From positions 103,830 to 167,829 of the forward strand of contig CASFFX010000004.1 of assembly GCA_949294085.1 (NCBI GenBank): a DNA stretch of 64,000 nucleotides, in the 5' to 3' direction. Origin of the DNA: an uncultured bacterium. GTDB taxonomy: Bacteria; Elusimicrobiota; Elusimicrobia; Elusimicrobiales; Elusimicrobiaceae. A program made the translations under genes and the position numbers. Positions 11,944-22,723 of this stretch are shown piece after piece; positions within the stretch are counted from its first letter, which is position 1, and each line of letters begins with the position of its first letter. The notes beneath the pieces are model-generated. The model was given only the letters and a program-made list of their open reading frames with translations. It was not told the DNA's origin and ran no database searches.

Positions 11944-12057
11944 ATGGGCCCAAAAAGTGCTCCCCTCTTGCTCTAGATTTAATACAATAAAAGAAAGGGA
12001 CTTTTCGTGCGGGAAGCGATAGCTTTTTTGCCGAAAGTTTTTTATAATATAAATATA

Positions 12058-12073
12058 TTTACCGCTCGGTAAA
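12058..12073. promoter_or_regulatory. Palindrome TTTACCGCTCGGTAAA before the ATP synthase operon
   Basis: Second copy of the palindrome found upstream of the GH13 gene, here extended to 7-2-7. It lies 10 bp after a TATAAT (12043-12048) and 16 bp before the atpZ ATG. If that TATAAT is the -10 box, the site covers the transcription start and would suit a repressor. No good -35 was found at normal spacing. Confidence 0.5.
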
Positions 12074-12089
12074 CAACCGGGGGCAATGT

Positions 12090-12350
12090 ATGGCGTTGGG
12101 GCCTTTTACCAAGCAGGACCATTTGGAAATTACGACGTTGGGCATGGAGTTTGCCGTATCCGAAATACTGTGCGCAGGCGCAGGATATTGGCTGGACCAA
12201 CGGTGGGGCACGGCCCCTTGGTGTTTGGTAGCGGGCGCCGCGGCGGGTTTTGCGCTGGGGTTGTATCAAATCCTGCGGGCGGCCCGACAAATGACGCAGG
12301 ACAACGCTAAATTCAAAAAGGCAGAAGAAAAGAAAGATGGACGTCGCTGA
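12090..12350 (+). CDS. AtpZ/AtpI-like F-type ATPase accessory protein
   Basis: A small membrane protein of 86 residues with two predicted transmembrane helices (about 20-35 and 44-64), the segment GYWLDQRWGTAPW between them and a charged C-terminal tail. This layout matches the AtpZ family (ATPase gene 1), which sits first in many atp operons and is thought to assist c-ring assembly or cation handling. It overlaps the start of atpB by 14 nt. The family call rests on position and pattern. Confidence 0.75.
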   Translation: MALGPFTKQDHLEITTLGMEFAVSEILCAGAGYWLDQRWGTAPWCLVAGAAAGFALGLYQILRAARQMTQDNAKFKKAEEKKDGRR

Positions 12351-13098
12351 AATTATTTCTCATCACATTTTGGACCATGATTGGGGGGTTACCCTGGCCG
12401 GATTTCGTGTTCCGGTTACTACACACACCGTCACGCTGATGGCGGTAAGCCTGGTGCTGTTGCTGGGGCTGTATTGGATTTCGCGGCGGCACCAAAGCCG
12501 GGCGGGCCGGCTGCTCACTACGCTGACGGAGGAATACGTTTCGTTTATCCGCGACGGCGTGGTTCTGCCCAATATGGGCCCGGAAGGACGCAGCTTCCTG
12601 CCGTATTTCTGCACGCTGTTTCTATTTGTGCTGTTCTGCGCGCTGGCGGGGCTGATTCCGAATATGAAAACCGCCACCGCCAATATTTCCGTTACTGCCG
12701 CCCTGGCCTTGTGTTCGGGCGGGCTTATTTTATATTGCGGCCTTAAATTTCACGGGCCGATTGGCTTTTTGAAAGGCTTTATTCCGTCCGGCACGCCGGG
12801 CTGGCTGGTCCCGCTGATTTTTCCGCTGGAAATTATCAGTATGATTATCAAGGTGTGCGTGCTGGCAATTCGTTTGTTTGCCAATATGCTTTCGGGGCAC
12901 ATGGTGCTGATTTGTTTGCTGCTCATTATTTTTGTGGTGGGGCAAATGCACATTGCCGCCGGAGCCGGCGCGCTGCTGCCGGCGATGGGGCTGGAACTTT
13001 TTATGACCTGCCTGGAAATTCTGGTGGCGTTTTTACAGGCGTACGTGTTTACGCTGTTAACCAGCATTTTTGCGGGCTCGGTCATTCATACGCATTAA
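12337..13098 (+). CDS. atpB: ATP synthase F0 subunit a
   Basis: Membrane stator subunit that forms the ion half-channels beside the c-ring. The 253 residues are highly hydrophobic with five to six helices. The essential arginine is in the LAIRLFANMLSGHMVL segment of the penultimate long helix. It overlaps atpZ and is followed by atpE after 47 bp. The protein is of normal length, with no truncation or frame break. Confidence 0.95.
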   Translation: MDVAEIISHHILDHDWGVTLAGFRVPVTTHTVTLMAVSLVLLLGLYWISRRHQSRAGRLLTTLTEEYVSFIRDGVVLPNMGPEGRSFLPYFCTLFLFVLFCALAGLIPNMKTATANISVTAALALCSGGLILYCGLKFHGPIGFLKGFIPSGTPGWLVPLIFPLEIISMIIKVCVLAIRLFANMLSGHMVLICLLLIIFVVGQMHIAAGAGALLPAMGLELFMTCLEILVAFLQAYVFTLLTSIFAGSVIHTH

Positions 13099-13145
13099 TT
13101 TGAAAATCTATCAACAGGGCTTCGGCCCAAAAAGGAGAAAAACAT

Positions 13146-13376
13146 ATGGAACTCGTAGCACTTAAATACATCGCCGCCGGTCTCGGCGCGGGGCTGACCG
13201 TCATTGGTGCGGGGCTCGGCTTGGGGAAAATTGGTAATGCCGCGTTGGAAGGGATTGCCCGCCAGCCGGAAGCCGGTGCCGATTTGCGCTCTACGATGAT
13301 CGTAATCGCCGCGTTGTTGGAAGGCGCCGCCATGTTGGGCTTGGTAATCTGCCTGCTGACGTTGGTGCTGAAATAA
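13146..13376 (+). CDS. atpE: ATP synthase F0 subunit c
   Basis: A 76-residue two-helix hairpin that forms the rotor ring. The conserved polar loop is ARQPEA (38-43) and the ion-binding carboxylate is Glu59 in AALLEGAAM. The Gln of helix 1 and the Ser/Thr after the Glu that make a sodium site in Ilyobacter are replaced here (Leu26 and Gly60), so the ring is probably proton-coupled. AAAAGGAG precedes the ATG. Confidence 0.96.
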   Translation: MELVALKYIAAGLGAGLTVIGAGLGLGKIGNAALEGIARQPEAGADLRSTMIVIAALLEGAAMLGLVICLLTLVLK

Positions 13377-13395
13377 CCGTTAGGACGCAACGCGT

Positions 13396-13890
13396 ATGGA
13401 AGATTTGTTAAAGCCGGACTACGGCGTGTTGGTGTTGACCGTCTGCAACTTTTTGCTCTTGGTGTATTTGCTCAAAAAGTTCGCGTGGGACCGCATTATC
13501 AGCGGGTTGGAACAGCGCGAAAAGCAAATTGCCGATGACAAAAAGCAGGCGCAGGACGCCCGCGCCGCCGCGGAAAACATCAAACGCGAACTGGACGAAA
13601 AATTGGCCCAAATTTCGGACGAAGCCGCCAAAAAAATGGCGGAAGCCGTGAAAATGGGAGAAACGCAGAAGGAACAAATCCTTTCCGCCGCCAAAGAACA
13701 GTCCGAACGTTTGCTGGAACAAGCCAAAGCGCAAATTGAAGCGGAAAAGAACAAGGCGCTCAGCGATGTGCGGGGCGAAATTGCCCGTACGGCTGTGTTG
13801 GCCGCCTCCAAGGTGGTGCAGCAGCAGATGAGCGAAGAATCCGCCAAGAGCGTGGTGGACCGCGTATTGAACGAAATAAAAGCGAAGTAA
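13396..13890 (+). CDS. atpF: ATP synthase F0 subunit b
   Basis: Peripheral stalk subunit: one N-terminal membrane helix (about 9-27, VLTVCNFLLLVYLL) followed by a long charged coiled coil rich in Ala, Glu, Lys and Gln that reaches to the F1 head and delta subunit. At 164 residues it is normal for the family. It lies 19 bp after atpE and 4 bp before atpH. Only one b-type subunit is present, so a homodimeric stalk is expected. Confidence 0.93.
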   Translation: MEDLLKPDYGVLVLTVCNFLLLVYLLKKFAWDRIISGLEQREKQIADDKKQAQDARAAAENIKRELDEKLAQISDEAAKKMAEAVKMGETQKEQILSAAKEQSERLLEQAKAQIEAEKNKALSDVRGEIARTAVLAASKVVQQQMSEESAKSVVDRVLNEIKAK

Positions 13891-13894
13891 CTCT

Positions 13895-14422
13895 ATGAAC
13901 AGTTCAGACAGAATTGCGGTGCAGCGTTATGCCGCCGCCTACAATGCCCTCAGCGCAACGAACGAACAGGCCGTCCGCCGTGCGGAAGACCTGCGCGCCG
14001 CCGCCCAGGCATTGGACGCCGTGCGCAATTACATGACCAGCCCGCGTATCCAAACACAAGCCAAAAAGCAGGCCGTCCGGGCCGCTTTGAAAGACGCCCC
14101 GGAAACGGCGGCGTTTGTGGAACTGTTGATTGACGCCAAACGCTACGCGCTTTTAGATGCCGTTTCCCACCGGGTGGGGGAATTGCTGGACGACCGGTTG
14201 GGTATTTTGCGTGCGCAAGTCGTGTCGGCCCGTGCGCTGAGCCCCGAACAGCAACAAGAAACCGAAGCCGCCCTTTCGGCGCGCTACGGCGGAACGGTGA
14301 AGGCGTCGTTTTCCACCGATCCGGCCCTGTTGGGCGGGCTTCAAATCCGGTGCCGGGGAGAACTGATAGACGGCAGCCTGCAGGGGCGTTTAGCAAAACT
14401 GCAGGAAGAATTGACACATTAA
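13895..14422 (+). CDS. atpH: ATP synthase F1 subunit delta
   Basis: Links the b stalk to the top of the F1 head. The 175-residue protein has the helical N-terminal domain (AVQRYAAAYNAL) and the conserved C-terminal segment DPALLGGLQIRCRGELIDGS that marks OSCP/delta proteins. The order between atpF and atpA is canonical. Confidence 0.93.
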   Translation: MNSSDRIAVQRYAAAYNALSATNEQAVRRAEDLRAAAQALDAVRNYMTSPRIQTQAKKQAVRAALKDAPETAAFVELLIDAKRYALLDAVSHRVGELLDDRLGILRAQVVSARALSPEQQQETEAALSARYGGTVKASFSTDPALLGGLQIRCRGELIDGSLQGRLAKLQEELTH

Positions 14423-15970
<1,548 letters not shown>

Positions 15971-16909
15971 ATGGACGCGAAAACGAAAAAGAAATACCTG
16001 GTTACCGGCGGCGCCGGGTTTATCGGCAGCAACATTGCCAAAACCCTGGAAGCCCAAGGCCACGAAGTAACCGTGCTGGATGATTTTTCCAAGAACGGAC
16101 ACTTCAAAAATTTAATCGGGTTTAAGGGAGACGTCATCACCGCGGATTTGTTTGAATACATGCCCACGGATATGTATTTTGACGCAATCTTCCACGAAGC
16201 GGCCATCACCGATACGACCGTGATGGACCAAAAAGCCATGATGGAACAAAACGTGGAAGCGTTCAAGAACCTGTTGACGTTTGCCGCGGATAACGAAATC
16301 AAAAAAGTGATTTACGCTTCTTCCGCCGCGACGTATGGCAACGGCCCCGTGCCCAACGTGGAAACGCAGCCCACGCACCCGGAAAACGTGTACGGTTTTT
16401 CCAAGGTGATTATGGACAACGTCGCCCGCCAATTTGCGGAAGACAACCACGATATGACCATCATCGGCCTGCGCTATTTTAACGTGTACGGCCCCGGGGA
16501 ATATTACAAAGGCAAAATGGCCAGCATGGTGTATCAGCTGTACAACCAAATGAAAGCCGGCCAGCGCCCGCGGGTGTTCAAATACGGCGAACAGCAGCGC
16601 GATTTTGTGTACGTCAAAGACATCGTTAAAATCAACCTCTGCGCGCTGAACAACGGCAAAGAAACCGGCGTGTACAACGCCGCCACCGGCATCCCGCGCG
16701 ACTACAATGCCATCATCGCGTGCCTGAACCGAGAGCTCGGCACCCATTTGGAACCCGAATACATTGACAATCCGTATCCGTTCTTCCAGCTGAAAACGCA
16801 GGCGGATATGACGTTGGCCAAAGAAAAACTCGGGTACGAACCGGATTACTCGCTGGAAGCGGGGATTGCCGATTACGTATCCATTTTGGAAGGCCGCAAC
16901 AAAAAATAA
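15971..16909 (+). CDS. hldD: ADP-L-glycero-D-manno-heptose-6-epimerase (HldD-like)
   Basis: An extended short-chain dehydrogenase of 312 residues with the NAD(P)-binding GGAGFIG motif (13-19), SSAATYG in place of the Ser region and the catalytic pair in VYGFSK. The segments YFNVYGPGEYYKGKMASM and QRDFVYVKDI closely follow HldD, which makes the heptose donor for LPS core. It is embedded without gaps between atpA and atpG on the same strand, so it must be co-transcribed with ATP synthase. Another NDP-sugar epimerase role is possible but less likely. Confidence 0.85.
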   Translation: MDAKTKKKYLVTGGAGFIGSNIAKTLEAQGHEVTVLDDFSKNGHFKNLIGFKGDVITADLFEYMPTDMYFDAIFHEAAITDTTVMDQKAMMEQNVEAFKNLLTFAADNEIKKVIYASSAATYGNGPVPNVETQPTHPENVYGFSKVIMDNVARQFAEDNHDMTIIGLRYFNVYGPGEYYKGKMASMVYQLYNQMKAGQRPRVFKYGEQQRDFVYVKDIVKINLCALNNGKETGVYNAATGIPRDYNAIIACLNRELGTHLEPEYIDNPYPFFQLKTQADMTLAKEKLGYEPDYSLEAGIADYVSILEGRNKK

Positions 16910-16918
16910 GGAATTTCC

Positions 16919-17821
16919 ATGGAATCACTTAGGGACATACGGCAAAATATCAAAGCCATCAAATCCACGCAGCAGATAATGCAGACGATGAAAATGATTT
17001 CCAGCGCCCGCATCCGCCGCGCCCAGGAAGCGATGGAAGCCGCCCGACCGTTCGCCAAAAAGATGTTGGAAATGGTGGACGATTTGAAACAGGATATCCT
17101 GGCCCTGCCGCAGCCGGACGAAGGCGAAAGCTGGGCGGGAAGATTCTTCGTCAACAAAACCGGCGACCCGCACAAAGTGGGCCTGCTGGTCATCACGGGC
17201 GACAAAGGGCTGGCGGGTTCGTTCAACGCCGTTATTTTGCGCAGCGCGCTGCAGTTTTTGAAGGAAAACAAAGAGAAGGAAATTTTTGTTTTTGCGGTGG
17301 GCAAAAAAGGCCGAGACTTTTTGGCCCGCTTAAAAATGCCAAACCTGCACATCGTGTACGAAAGCGTGGGGATTTTCCCGAAAGTATCGTACGCGCACGC
17401 GGAATTGTTGGGACAGGCGGTGCTGAAAGAATTTTTTGAGCGCAAACTGTCCGGCGTAACGTTGATTTACAACGATTTCAAGTCCCTGGCCAGCCAAAAC
17501 CTGGTGGAGGAAAAGCTGCTTCCGTTTGATTTTGACGCCATCAAAAAGAAAAAGGAAGAAAGCGATTTCCTGTTTGAACCGGGCATGGTGGAAATTTTCC
17601 AGTTGCTGGTACCGCGCTTATTCAAAGCCAATATGTACCGCTTTTTGCTGGAATCTCAGGCGGCCAACCTGGCAGCGACCATGAACGCGATGGACGCCGC
17701 CAGCAAAAACGCCGGGGAACTGGTAACCGCGCTGGGCGTAAAGCTCAACAAAGTGCGCCAAGCCAGCATTACCAACGAAATTTTGGATATTGTAAACGGG
17801 GCAGAGGCTCTGAACAGTTAA
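16919..17821 (+). CDS. atpG: ATP synthase F1 subunit gamma
   Basis: Central rotor shaft. The 300 residues start MESLRDIRQNIKAIKSTQQI and end with the typical C-terminal helix around KLNKVRQASITNEILDIVNGAEAL, which together form the coiled coil inserted in the alpha3beta3 core. A Rossmann-like middle domain (VGLLVITGDKGLAGSFN) is visible. It follows hldD by 9 bp and precedes atpD by 20 bp. Confidence 0.96.
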   Translation: MESLRDIRQNIKAIKSTQQIMQTMKMISSARIRRAQEAMEAARPFAKKMLEMVDDLKQDILALPQPDEGESWAGRFFVNKTGDPHKVGLLVITGDKGLAGSFNAVILRSALQFLKENKEKEIFVFAVGKKGRDFLARLKMPNLHIVYESVGIFPKVSYAHAELLGQAVLKEFFERKLSGVTLIYNDFKSLASQNLVEEKLLPFDFDAIKKKKEESDFLFEPGMVEIFQLLVPRLFKANMYRFLLESQAANLAATMNAMDAASKNAGELVTALGVKLNKVRQASITNEILDIVNGAEALNS

Positions 17822-17826
17822 TTTAA

Positions 17827-19260
<1,434 letters not shown>

Positions 19261-19263
19261 GCT

Positions 19264-19674
19264 ATGGCCAAAAAACTGACCCTTAACCTGATTACGCCGG
19301 AAAAACAGCTCATCTCCAACCTGCAGGTGGATATGGTCATCCTGCCCGCATTGCTGGGGGAGATGGGCGTGTTGCCCGGGCACATCAAAACGATTGTGCA
19401 GCTGGGCATGGGGTCCATGCGTTACAAACAGGACGGGAAGGAAGAAGAATTCGCCGTACTGGGCGGATTTGTGGAAGTGCTTAACGACGTGGTAAATGTT
19501 TTTGCGGAAGGGGCGGACCTCGCCGATGAAATTGACGAAGAAGCCGAAAAGCAAAAAATAAAAGCCGCCAAGGAATCGCTTTCCCGCAAAGACGCCGATA
19601 TTGATTTTGAACTCGCCGAGATTGAAATCAAGCAGGCGCTGGCCCGTATGAAAGTGAAAAAAAGACATATGTAA
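19264..19674 (+). CDS. atpC: ATP synthase F1 subunit epsilon
   Basis: Regulatory and rotor subunit, 136 residues: an N-terminal beta-sandwich (LNLITPEKQLISNLQVDMVILPALLGEMGVLPGH) and a C-terminal two-helix arm with many Ala, Glu and Lys residues that can inhibit ATP hydrolysis. It is last in the operon and followed by a strong terminator. Confidence 0.93.
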   Translation: MAKKLTLNLITPEKQLISNLQVDMVILPALLGEMGVLPGHIKTIVQLGMGSMRYKQDGKEEEFAVLGGFVEVLNDVVNVFAEGADLADEIDEEAEKQKIKAAKESLSRKDADIDFELAEIEIKQALARMKVKKRHM

Positions 19675-19692
19675 TTTTGTCTGCTTCAAGCA

Positions 19693-19720
19693 AAGCCCCG
19701 CCCATACGGGGCTTTTCTTT
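19693..19720 (+). terminator. Terminator of the atp operon
   Basis: AAGCCCCG pairs with CGGGGCTT around CCCATA, followed by a TTCTTTT tract just before the next gene. Confidence 0.8.
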
Positions 19721-19731
19721 TCGGAGGGAAT

Positions 19732-20583
19732 ATGCAAAAACCGTTGCTTTTAGGATTGGGAGAAGTGCTGTGGGACACGTTTGCTGACGGAACTCGTCGG
19801 GCGGGCGGCGCGCCGGCCAATGTGGTGTTTCGGGCGGCTCACAGCGGGGCGGAAGGCTGTTTGATTAGCGCCGTGGGCGAGGACCCGGCCGGCCGGGAGC
19901 TGTTGGCCGCTTTGCGCCAAAACGGCATTGCGTATGAAGCCCCGTGCGTTCCTTATCCCACGGGACGGACGGAAGTGGTGCTGCACGAGGGAATTCCTTC
20001 CTACCAAATTGTAGAAAACGTCGCCTGGGACCATATCCCGCTTACGGCGCGTGCCCAAGCGTTGGCCCAGCGGGCGGACGCGGTGTGCTTTGGCAGTTTG
20101 GCGTTTCGGGCGGAAGAATCGCGCCGGACGCTGACGGCCCTGTTGCAGCAGGTGCCGGAGACGGCACTGAAAGTGTTGGACGTCAATTTGCGGGCGCCGT
20201 ATTATTCGGCAGAACGGTTGGATTTTTTGCTTCGGCACGCAAACGCGCTTAAAATTAATGACGAAGAATTGCAGGTGCTTAGCCCCCTGTTTGGCTGGAG
20301 CGGGACGCCCCAGCAGCGCTGCGAGGCCGCCGTGTGGCAATACGGCCTGCGGTTTTTGATTTTGACGGCCGGCGCCCAATACAGCGAGGTTTTTGTGCCG
20401 GGGGCGTGTTCCCGCTTGGCCACGCCGTCGGTTACCGTAGCCGATACGGTAGGGGCGGGCGATGCCTTTACGGGAGCGTTTGTGTGTGCCCTGCTGGCCG
20501 GGAAGCCATGGCGCGAAGCGCACCGCGAAGCAGTACAAACCGCGGCGCGGGTGTGCACGCAGGAAGGCGCATGGGTTTCATAA
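19732..20583 (+). CDS. PfkB-family carbohydrate kinase (fructokinase-like)
   Basis: A cytoplasmic sugar kinase of 283 residues. The N-terminal GLGEVLWDTF and GGAPANVVFRAAHSGA segments form the substrate side; the C-terminal PfkB signature VADTVGAGDAFTGAF carries the catalytic Asp and anion hole. The GEVLWD opening resembles fructokinases, but the sugar is not certain. GGAGGG precedes the ATG. It sits right behind the atp terminator and may rely on readthrough or a promoter not recognised here. Confidence 0.8.
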   Translation: MQKPLLLGLGEVLWDTFADGTRRAGGAPANVVFRAAHSGAEGCLISAVGEDPAGRELLAALRQNGIAYEAPCVPYPTGRTEVVLHEGIPSYQIVENVAWDHIPLTARAQALAQRADAVCFGSLAFRAEESRRTLTALLQQVPETALKVLDVNLRAPYYSAERLDFLLRHANALKINDEELQVLSPLFGWSGTPQQRCEAAVWQYGLRFLILTAGAQYSEVFVPGACSRLATPSVTVADTVGAGDAFTGAFVCALLAGKPWREAHREAVQTAARVCTQEGAWVS

Positions 20584-20647
20584 AACTTTGTAAAATATCA
20601 TAACCATACCGGGCGGCAAGTGCCCGCCCGAAAGACAAGGAGAAAGC

Positions 20648-21457
20648 ATGAGAAACATTACCCCCCTTCAGTTGGATTGGAAAAAAATAGTGTGGCCGCT
20701 GGTGATTTTGCTTGTTGCAGCCGGGGCATACGGTTCGTTTTTTACGGTTTCGGCCGGCAGTGCGGCGGTCAAACTGCGCTTTGGAAAAATCGTGGGTGCG
20801 TACGGCGAAGGACTGCATTTCAAATTGCCGGGCATTGATAAGGTGGAAAAATTTTCGGTCCGCATCAAAAAAGATTCGTTTGAAACGGAAGCGTTTTCCA
20901 AAGATTTGCAGACGGTGGGCCTGACGCTGGCCATTAACCACCGCATTTTGCCCGACACCATTGAATCCATTTACCGCAACCTGGGGCCGGAATACACGAC
21001 CACCGTCTTAAAACCGATGGTGGAAGAGTGGACCAAAGCCGTGATTGCCAAATACTCGGCCGACAGCCTGATTTCCAACCGGGTGGAAGTGGCGCGCGAA
21101 TTGGACCAAATTTTGAAGGAAAAAATGAAGGAAAAAGAAGTCATCGTTTCCGACATTGCCATTACGAATTTTGAATTTTCGCCGCAGTTTTTGAAAGCGG
21201 TGGAAGAAAAACAAATTGCCGAACAGGAGGCCAAACGCGCCACCAACTTGGTGGAAAAAGTGAAAAAGGAAGCAGAACAAAAAATTCTGCAGGCGGAAGC
21301 GGAAGCCAAATCCCTGCGGCTGCAGCGGGAAGTGGTGTCCGACAATTTGATTAAACTGCGCCAGGTGGAAGCCCAGCTGAAAGCCATTGAAAAATGGGAC
21401 GGGCGCATGCCTACATATATGGCGGGGGATCAAATGCCGTTTGTGATGGCCAAATAA
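20648..21457 (+). CDS. SPFH/prohibitin-family membrane protein
   Basis: A 269-residue protein with one N-terminal membrane helix (about 15-35) and then an SPFH (band 7) domain (AAVKLRFGKIVGAYGEGLHFKLPG onward). A long Ala/Glu/Lys coiled coil at about 180-245 (EEKQIAEQEAKRATNLVEKV) is typical of prohibitin/HflK-type oligomers. Such proteins form membrane-anchored rings that organise membrane domains or regulate FtsH; the partner here is unknown. AAGGAGAAAG precedes the ATG. Confidence 0.85.
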   Translation: MRNITPLQLDWKKIVWPLVILLVAAGAYGSFFTVSAGSAAVKLRFGKIVGAYGEGLHFKLPGIDKVEKFSVRIKKDSFETEAFSKDLQTVGLTLAINHRILPDTIESIYRNLGPEYTTTVLKPMVEEWTKAVIAKYSADSLISNRVEVARELDQILKEKMKEKEVIVSDIAITNFEFSPQFLKAVEEKQIAEQEAKRATNLVEKVKKEAEQKILQAEAEAKSLRLQREVVSDNLIKLRQVEAQLKAIEKWDGRMPTYMAGDQMPFVMAK

Positions 21458-21490
21458 ATGCCCGCAAAAAGGCTTTTGAAAGGTATAATA

Positions 21491-21524
21491 AAAGGGGGGA
21501 GGTTTTGCTCTCCCCTTTCTTTTA
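21491..21524 (+). terminator. Probable terminator after the prohibitin-like gene
   Basis: A G-rich arm (AAAGGGGGGAG) pairs with CTCCCCTTT around GTTTTG, followed by CTTTT. A TATAAT lies just before it at 21484-21489, so it may instead form part of the leader of the next gene. Confidence 0.45.
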
Positions 21525-21537
21525 TGAGGAGCCGTGT

Positions 21538-22665
21538 ATGAAAACCTTTTTGAAATTATTGTTGTTGGTGCTGGTGGCGGCGGGGATTTATCTGTTTGTG
21601 TTTTATAAAACGCCGCAGCAGCGCACCTTTGAAAAAACGCTGGCCGCCGCCCGTACGGGCGACGTGCAGGCCGCCATGGACGTAGCCGCCCTGTATGCGT
21701 CGGGAACGGGCTTGCCCGCGCCGGACGGCAATCAAGCGGCCGAGTGGTACCGCAAAGCCGCCGCCGGCGGGCAAATGCAGGCGGCGTGGCAGTTGGCCCA
21801 GCTGTACACGCAGGGCAAACTCGTCAAACAAGATTTGGAAGAAGCGGCGGTCTATCTGCAGGCCGCGGCGCGCGGCGGCGTGGCGGACGCGCAAAACGAA
21901 TTGGCCCGTTTTTATACGGAAGGGCTGGGCGGTTTGTCGGCCCATCCCGCCGAAGCCTTATTTTGGCAGCTGCAGGCGGCGGCCGGCGGCAACGAAGCCG
22001 CACAAACGGCCGTGCAGGACGTGCAACTGGAAAATCCCCAGTTGTATGAAGAAATTTCTCGCTTTTCGGAAGTATTCAAGCAGACCGAGCAGGGCGATGG
22101 CGAAGCCGCGTTGGAAGTGGGGCAGGCGTTTGCCTCCGGCTACCCGCGGGCCCGCAACGCGGAGGACGCTTTTTATTGGCTGTCCAAAGCGTGGCAAGCT
22201 CAACTGCCGCAGGCGGCGTATGAACTGTCGCAGTTATATCAAAAAGGCGAGGGCGTAGAAAAAGACGAAGCCAAAGCCATGGAACTGTTGGGCGCGGCGG
22301 CACAGGCCAAAAATCCGGACGCCCAATACCTCCTGGGAGAAATGGCGTACGGCGCCAATCCGCCCAAATATGAGGACGCTTTTGCCTGGTTCTCCAATGC
22401 CGCGGCCGGCGGGCAAGCGCAAGGGCAATATATGACGGGATTTATGTTGATGCAGGGGCAAGGGACGCCCAAATCCATTGATTTGGCCATTAAATTTTTC
22501 CGCCAGGCGGCCGAGCAAAATTATGTAGCGGCCCAATACGTGTTGGGGCAAATTTATTGGAAAGGGCTGGGCGTGCCGGCCGATAAAAAAGAAGGCGAAC
22601 AATGGCTGCGCCGGGCGGCCGATAACGGCAACGCCGCCGCCAAAGCCTTGTTGGAAGGCAAATAG
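21538..22665 (+). CDS. Sel1-like repeat (SLR/TPR) protein, membrane anchored
   Basis: The start MKTFLKLLLLVLVAAG is chosen because GAGGAG lies just upstream; a longer frame begins inside the preceding gene but has no ribosome site. The 375-residue product has an N-terminal hydrophobic anchor or signal (3-20) followed by several Sel1-type helical repeats recognised by ...A..WY.KAA..G...A...L..LY.. spacing (for example AAEWYRKAAAGGQMQAAWQLAQLY and AIKFFRQAAEQNYVAAQYVLGQIY). These repeats bind proteins, often at the cell envelope. No catalytic motif is seen; function unknown. Confidence 0.8.
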   Translation: MKTFLKLLLLVLVAAGIYLFVFYKTPQQRTFEKTLAAARTGDVQAAMDVAALYASGTGLPAPDGNQAAEWYRKAAAGGQMQAAWQLAQLYTQGKLVKQDLEEAAVYLQAAARGGVADAQNELARFYTEGLGGLSAHPAEALFWQLQAAAGGNEAAQTAVQDVQLENPQLYEEISRFSEVFKQTEQGDGEAALEVGQAFASGYPRARNAEDAFYWLSKAWQAQLPQAAYELSQLYQKGEGVEKDEAKAMELLGAAAQAKNPDAQYLLGEMAYGANPPKYEDAFAWFSNAAAGGQAQGQYMTGFMLMQGQGTPKSIDLAIKFFRQAAEQNYVAAQYVLGQIYWKGLGVPADKKEGEQWLRRAADNGNAAAKALLEGK

Positions 22666-22683
22666 CGTATTTGGATGTTCATA

Positions 22684-22715
22684 AAAACCCCGGGGGCAAA
22701 ACTCCGGGGTTTTTG
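22684..22715. terminator. Bidirectional terminator between convergent genes
   Basis: AAAACCCCGG pairs with CCGGGGTTTT around GGGCAAAACT. It can serve the Sel1 gene on plus and the protease operon on minus. Confidence 0.75.
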
Positions 22716-22723
22716 TGTGTTGG

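Noticed and set aside
21394..22665. Longer start for the Sel1 protein at 21394
   Set aside because: It would overlap the prohibitin-like gene; the ATG at 21538 has GAGGAG and begins a proper membrane-anchor segment.
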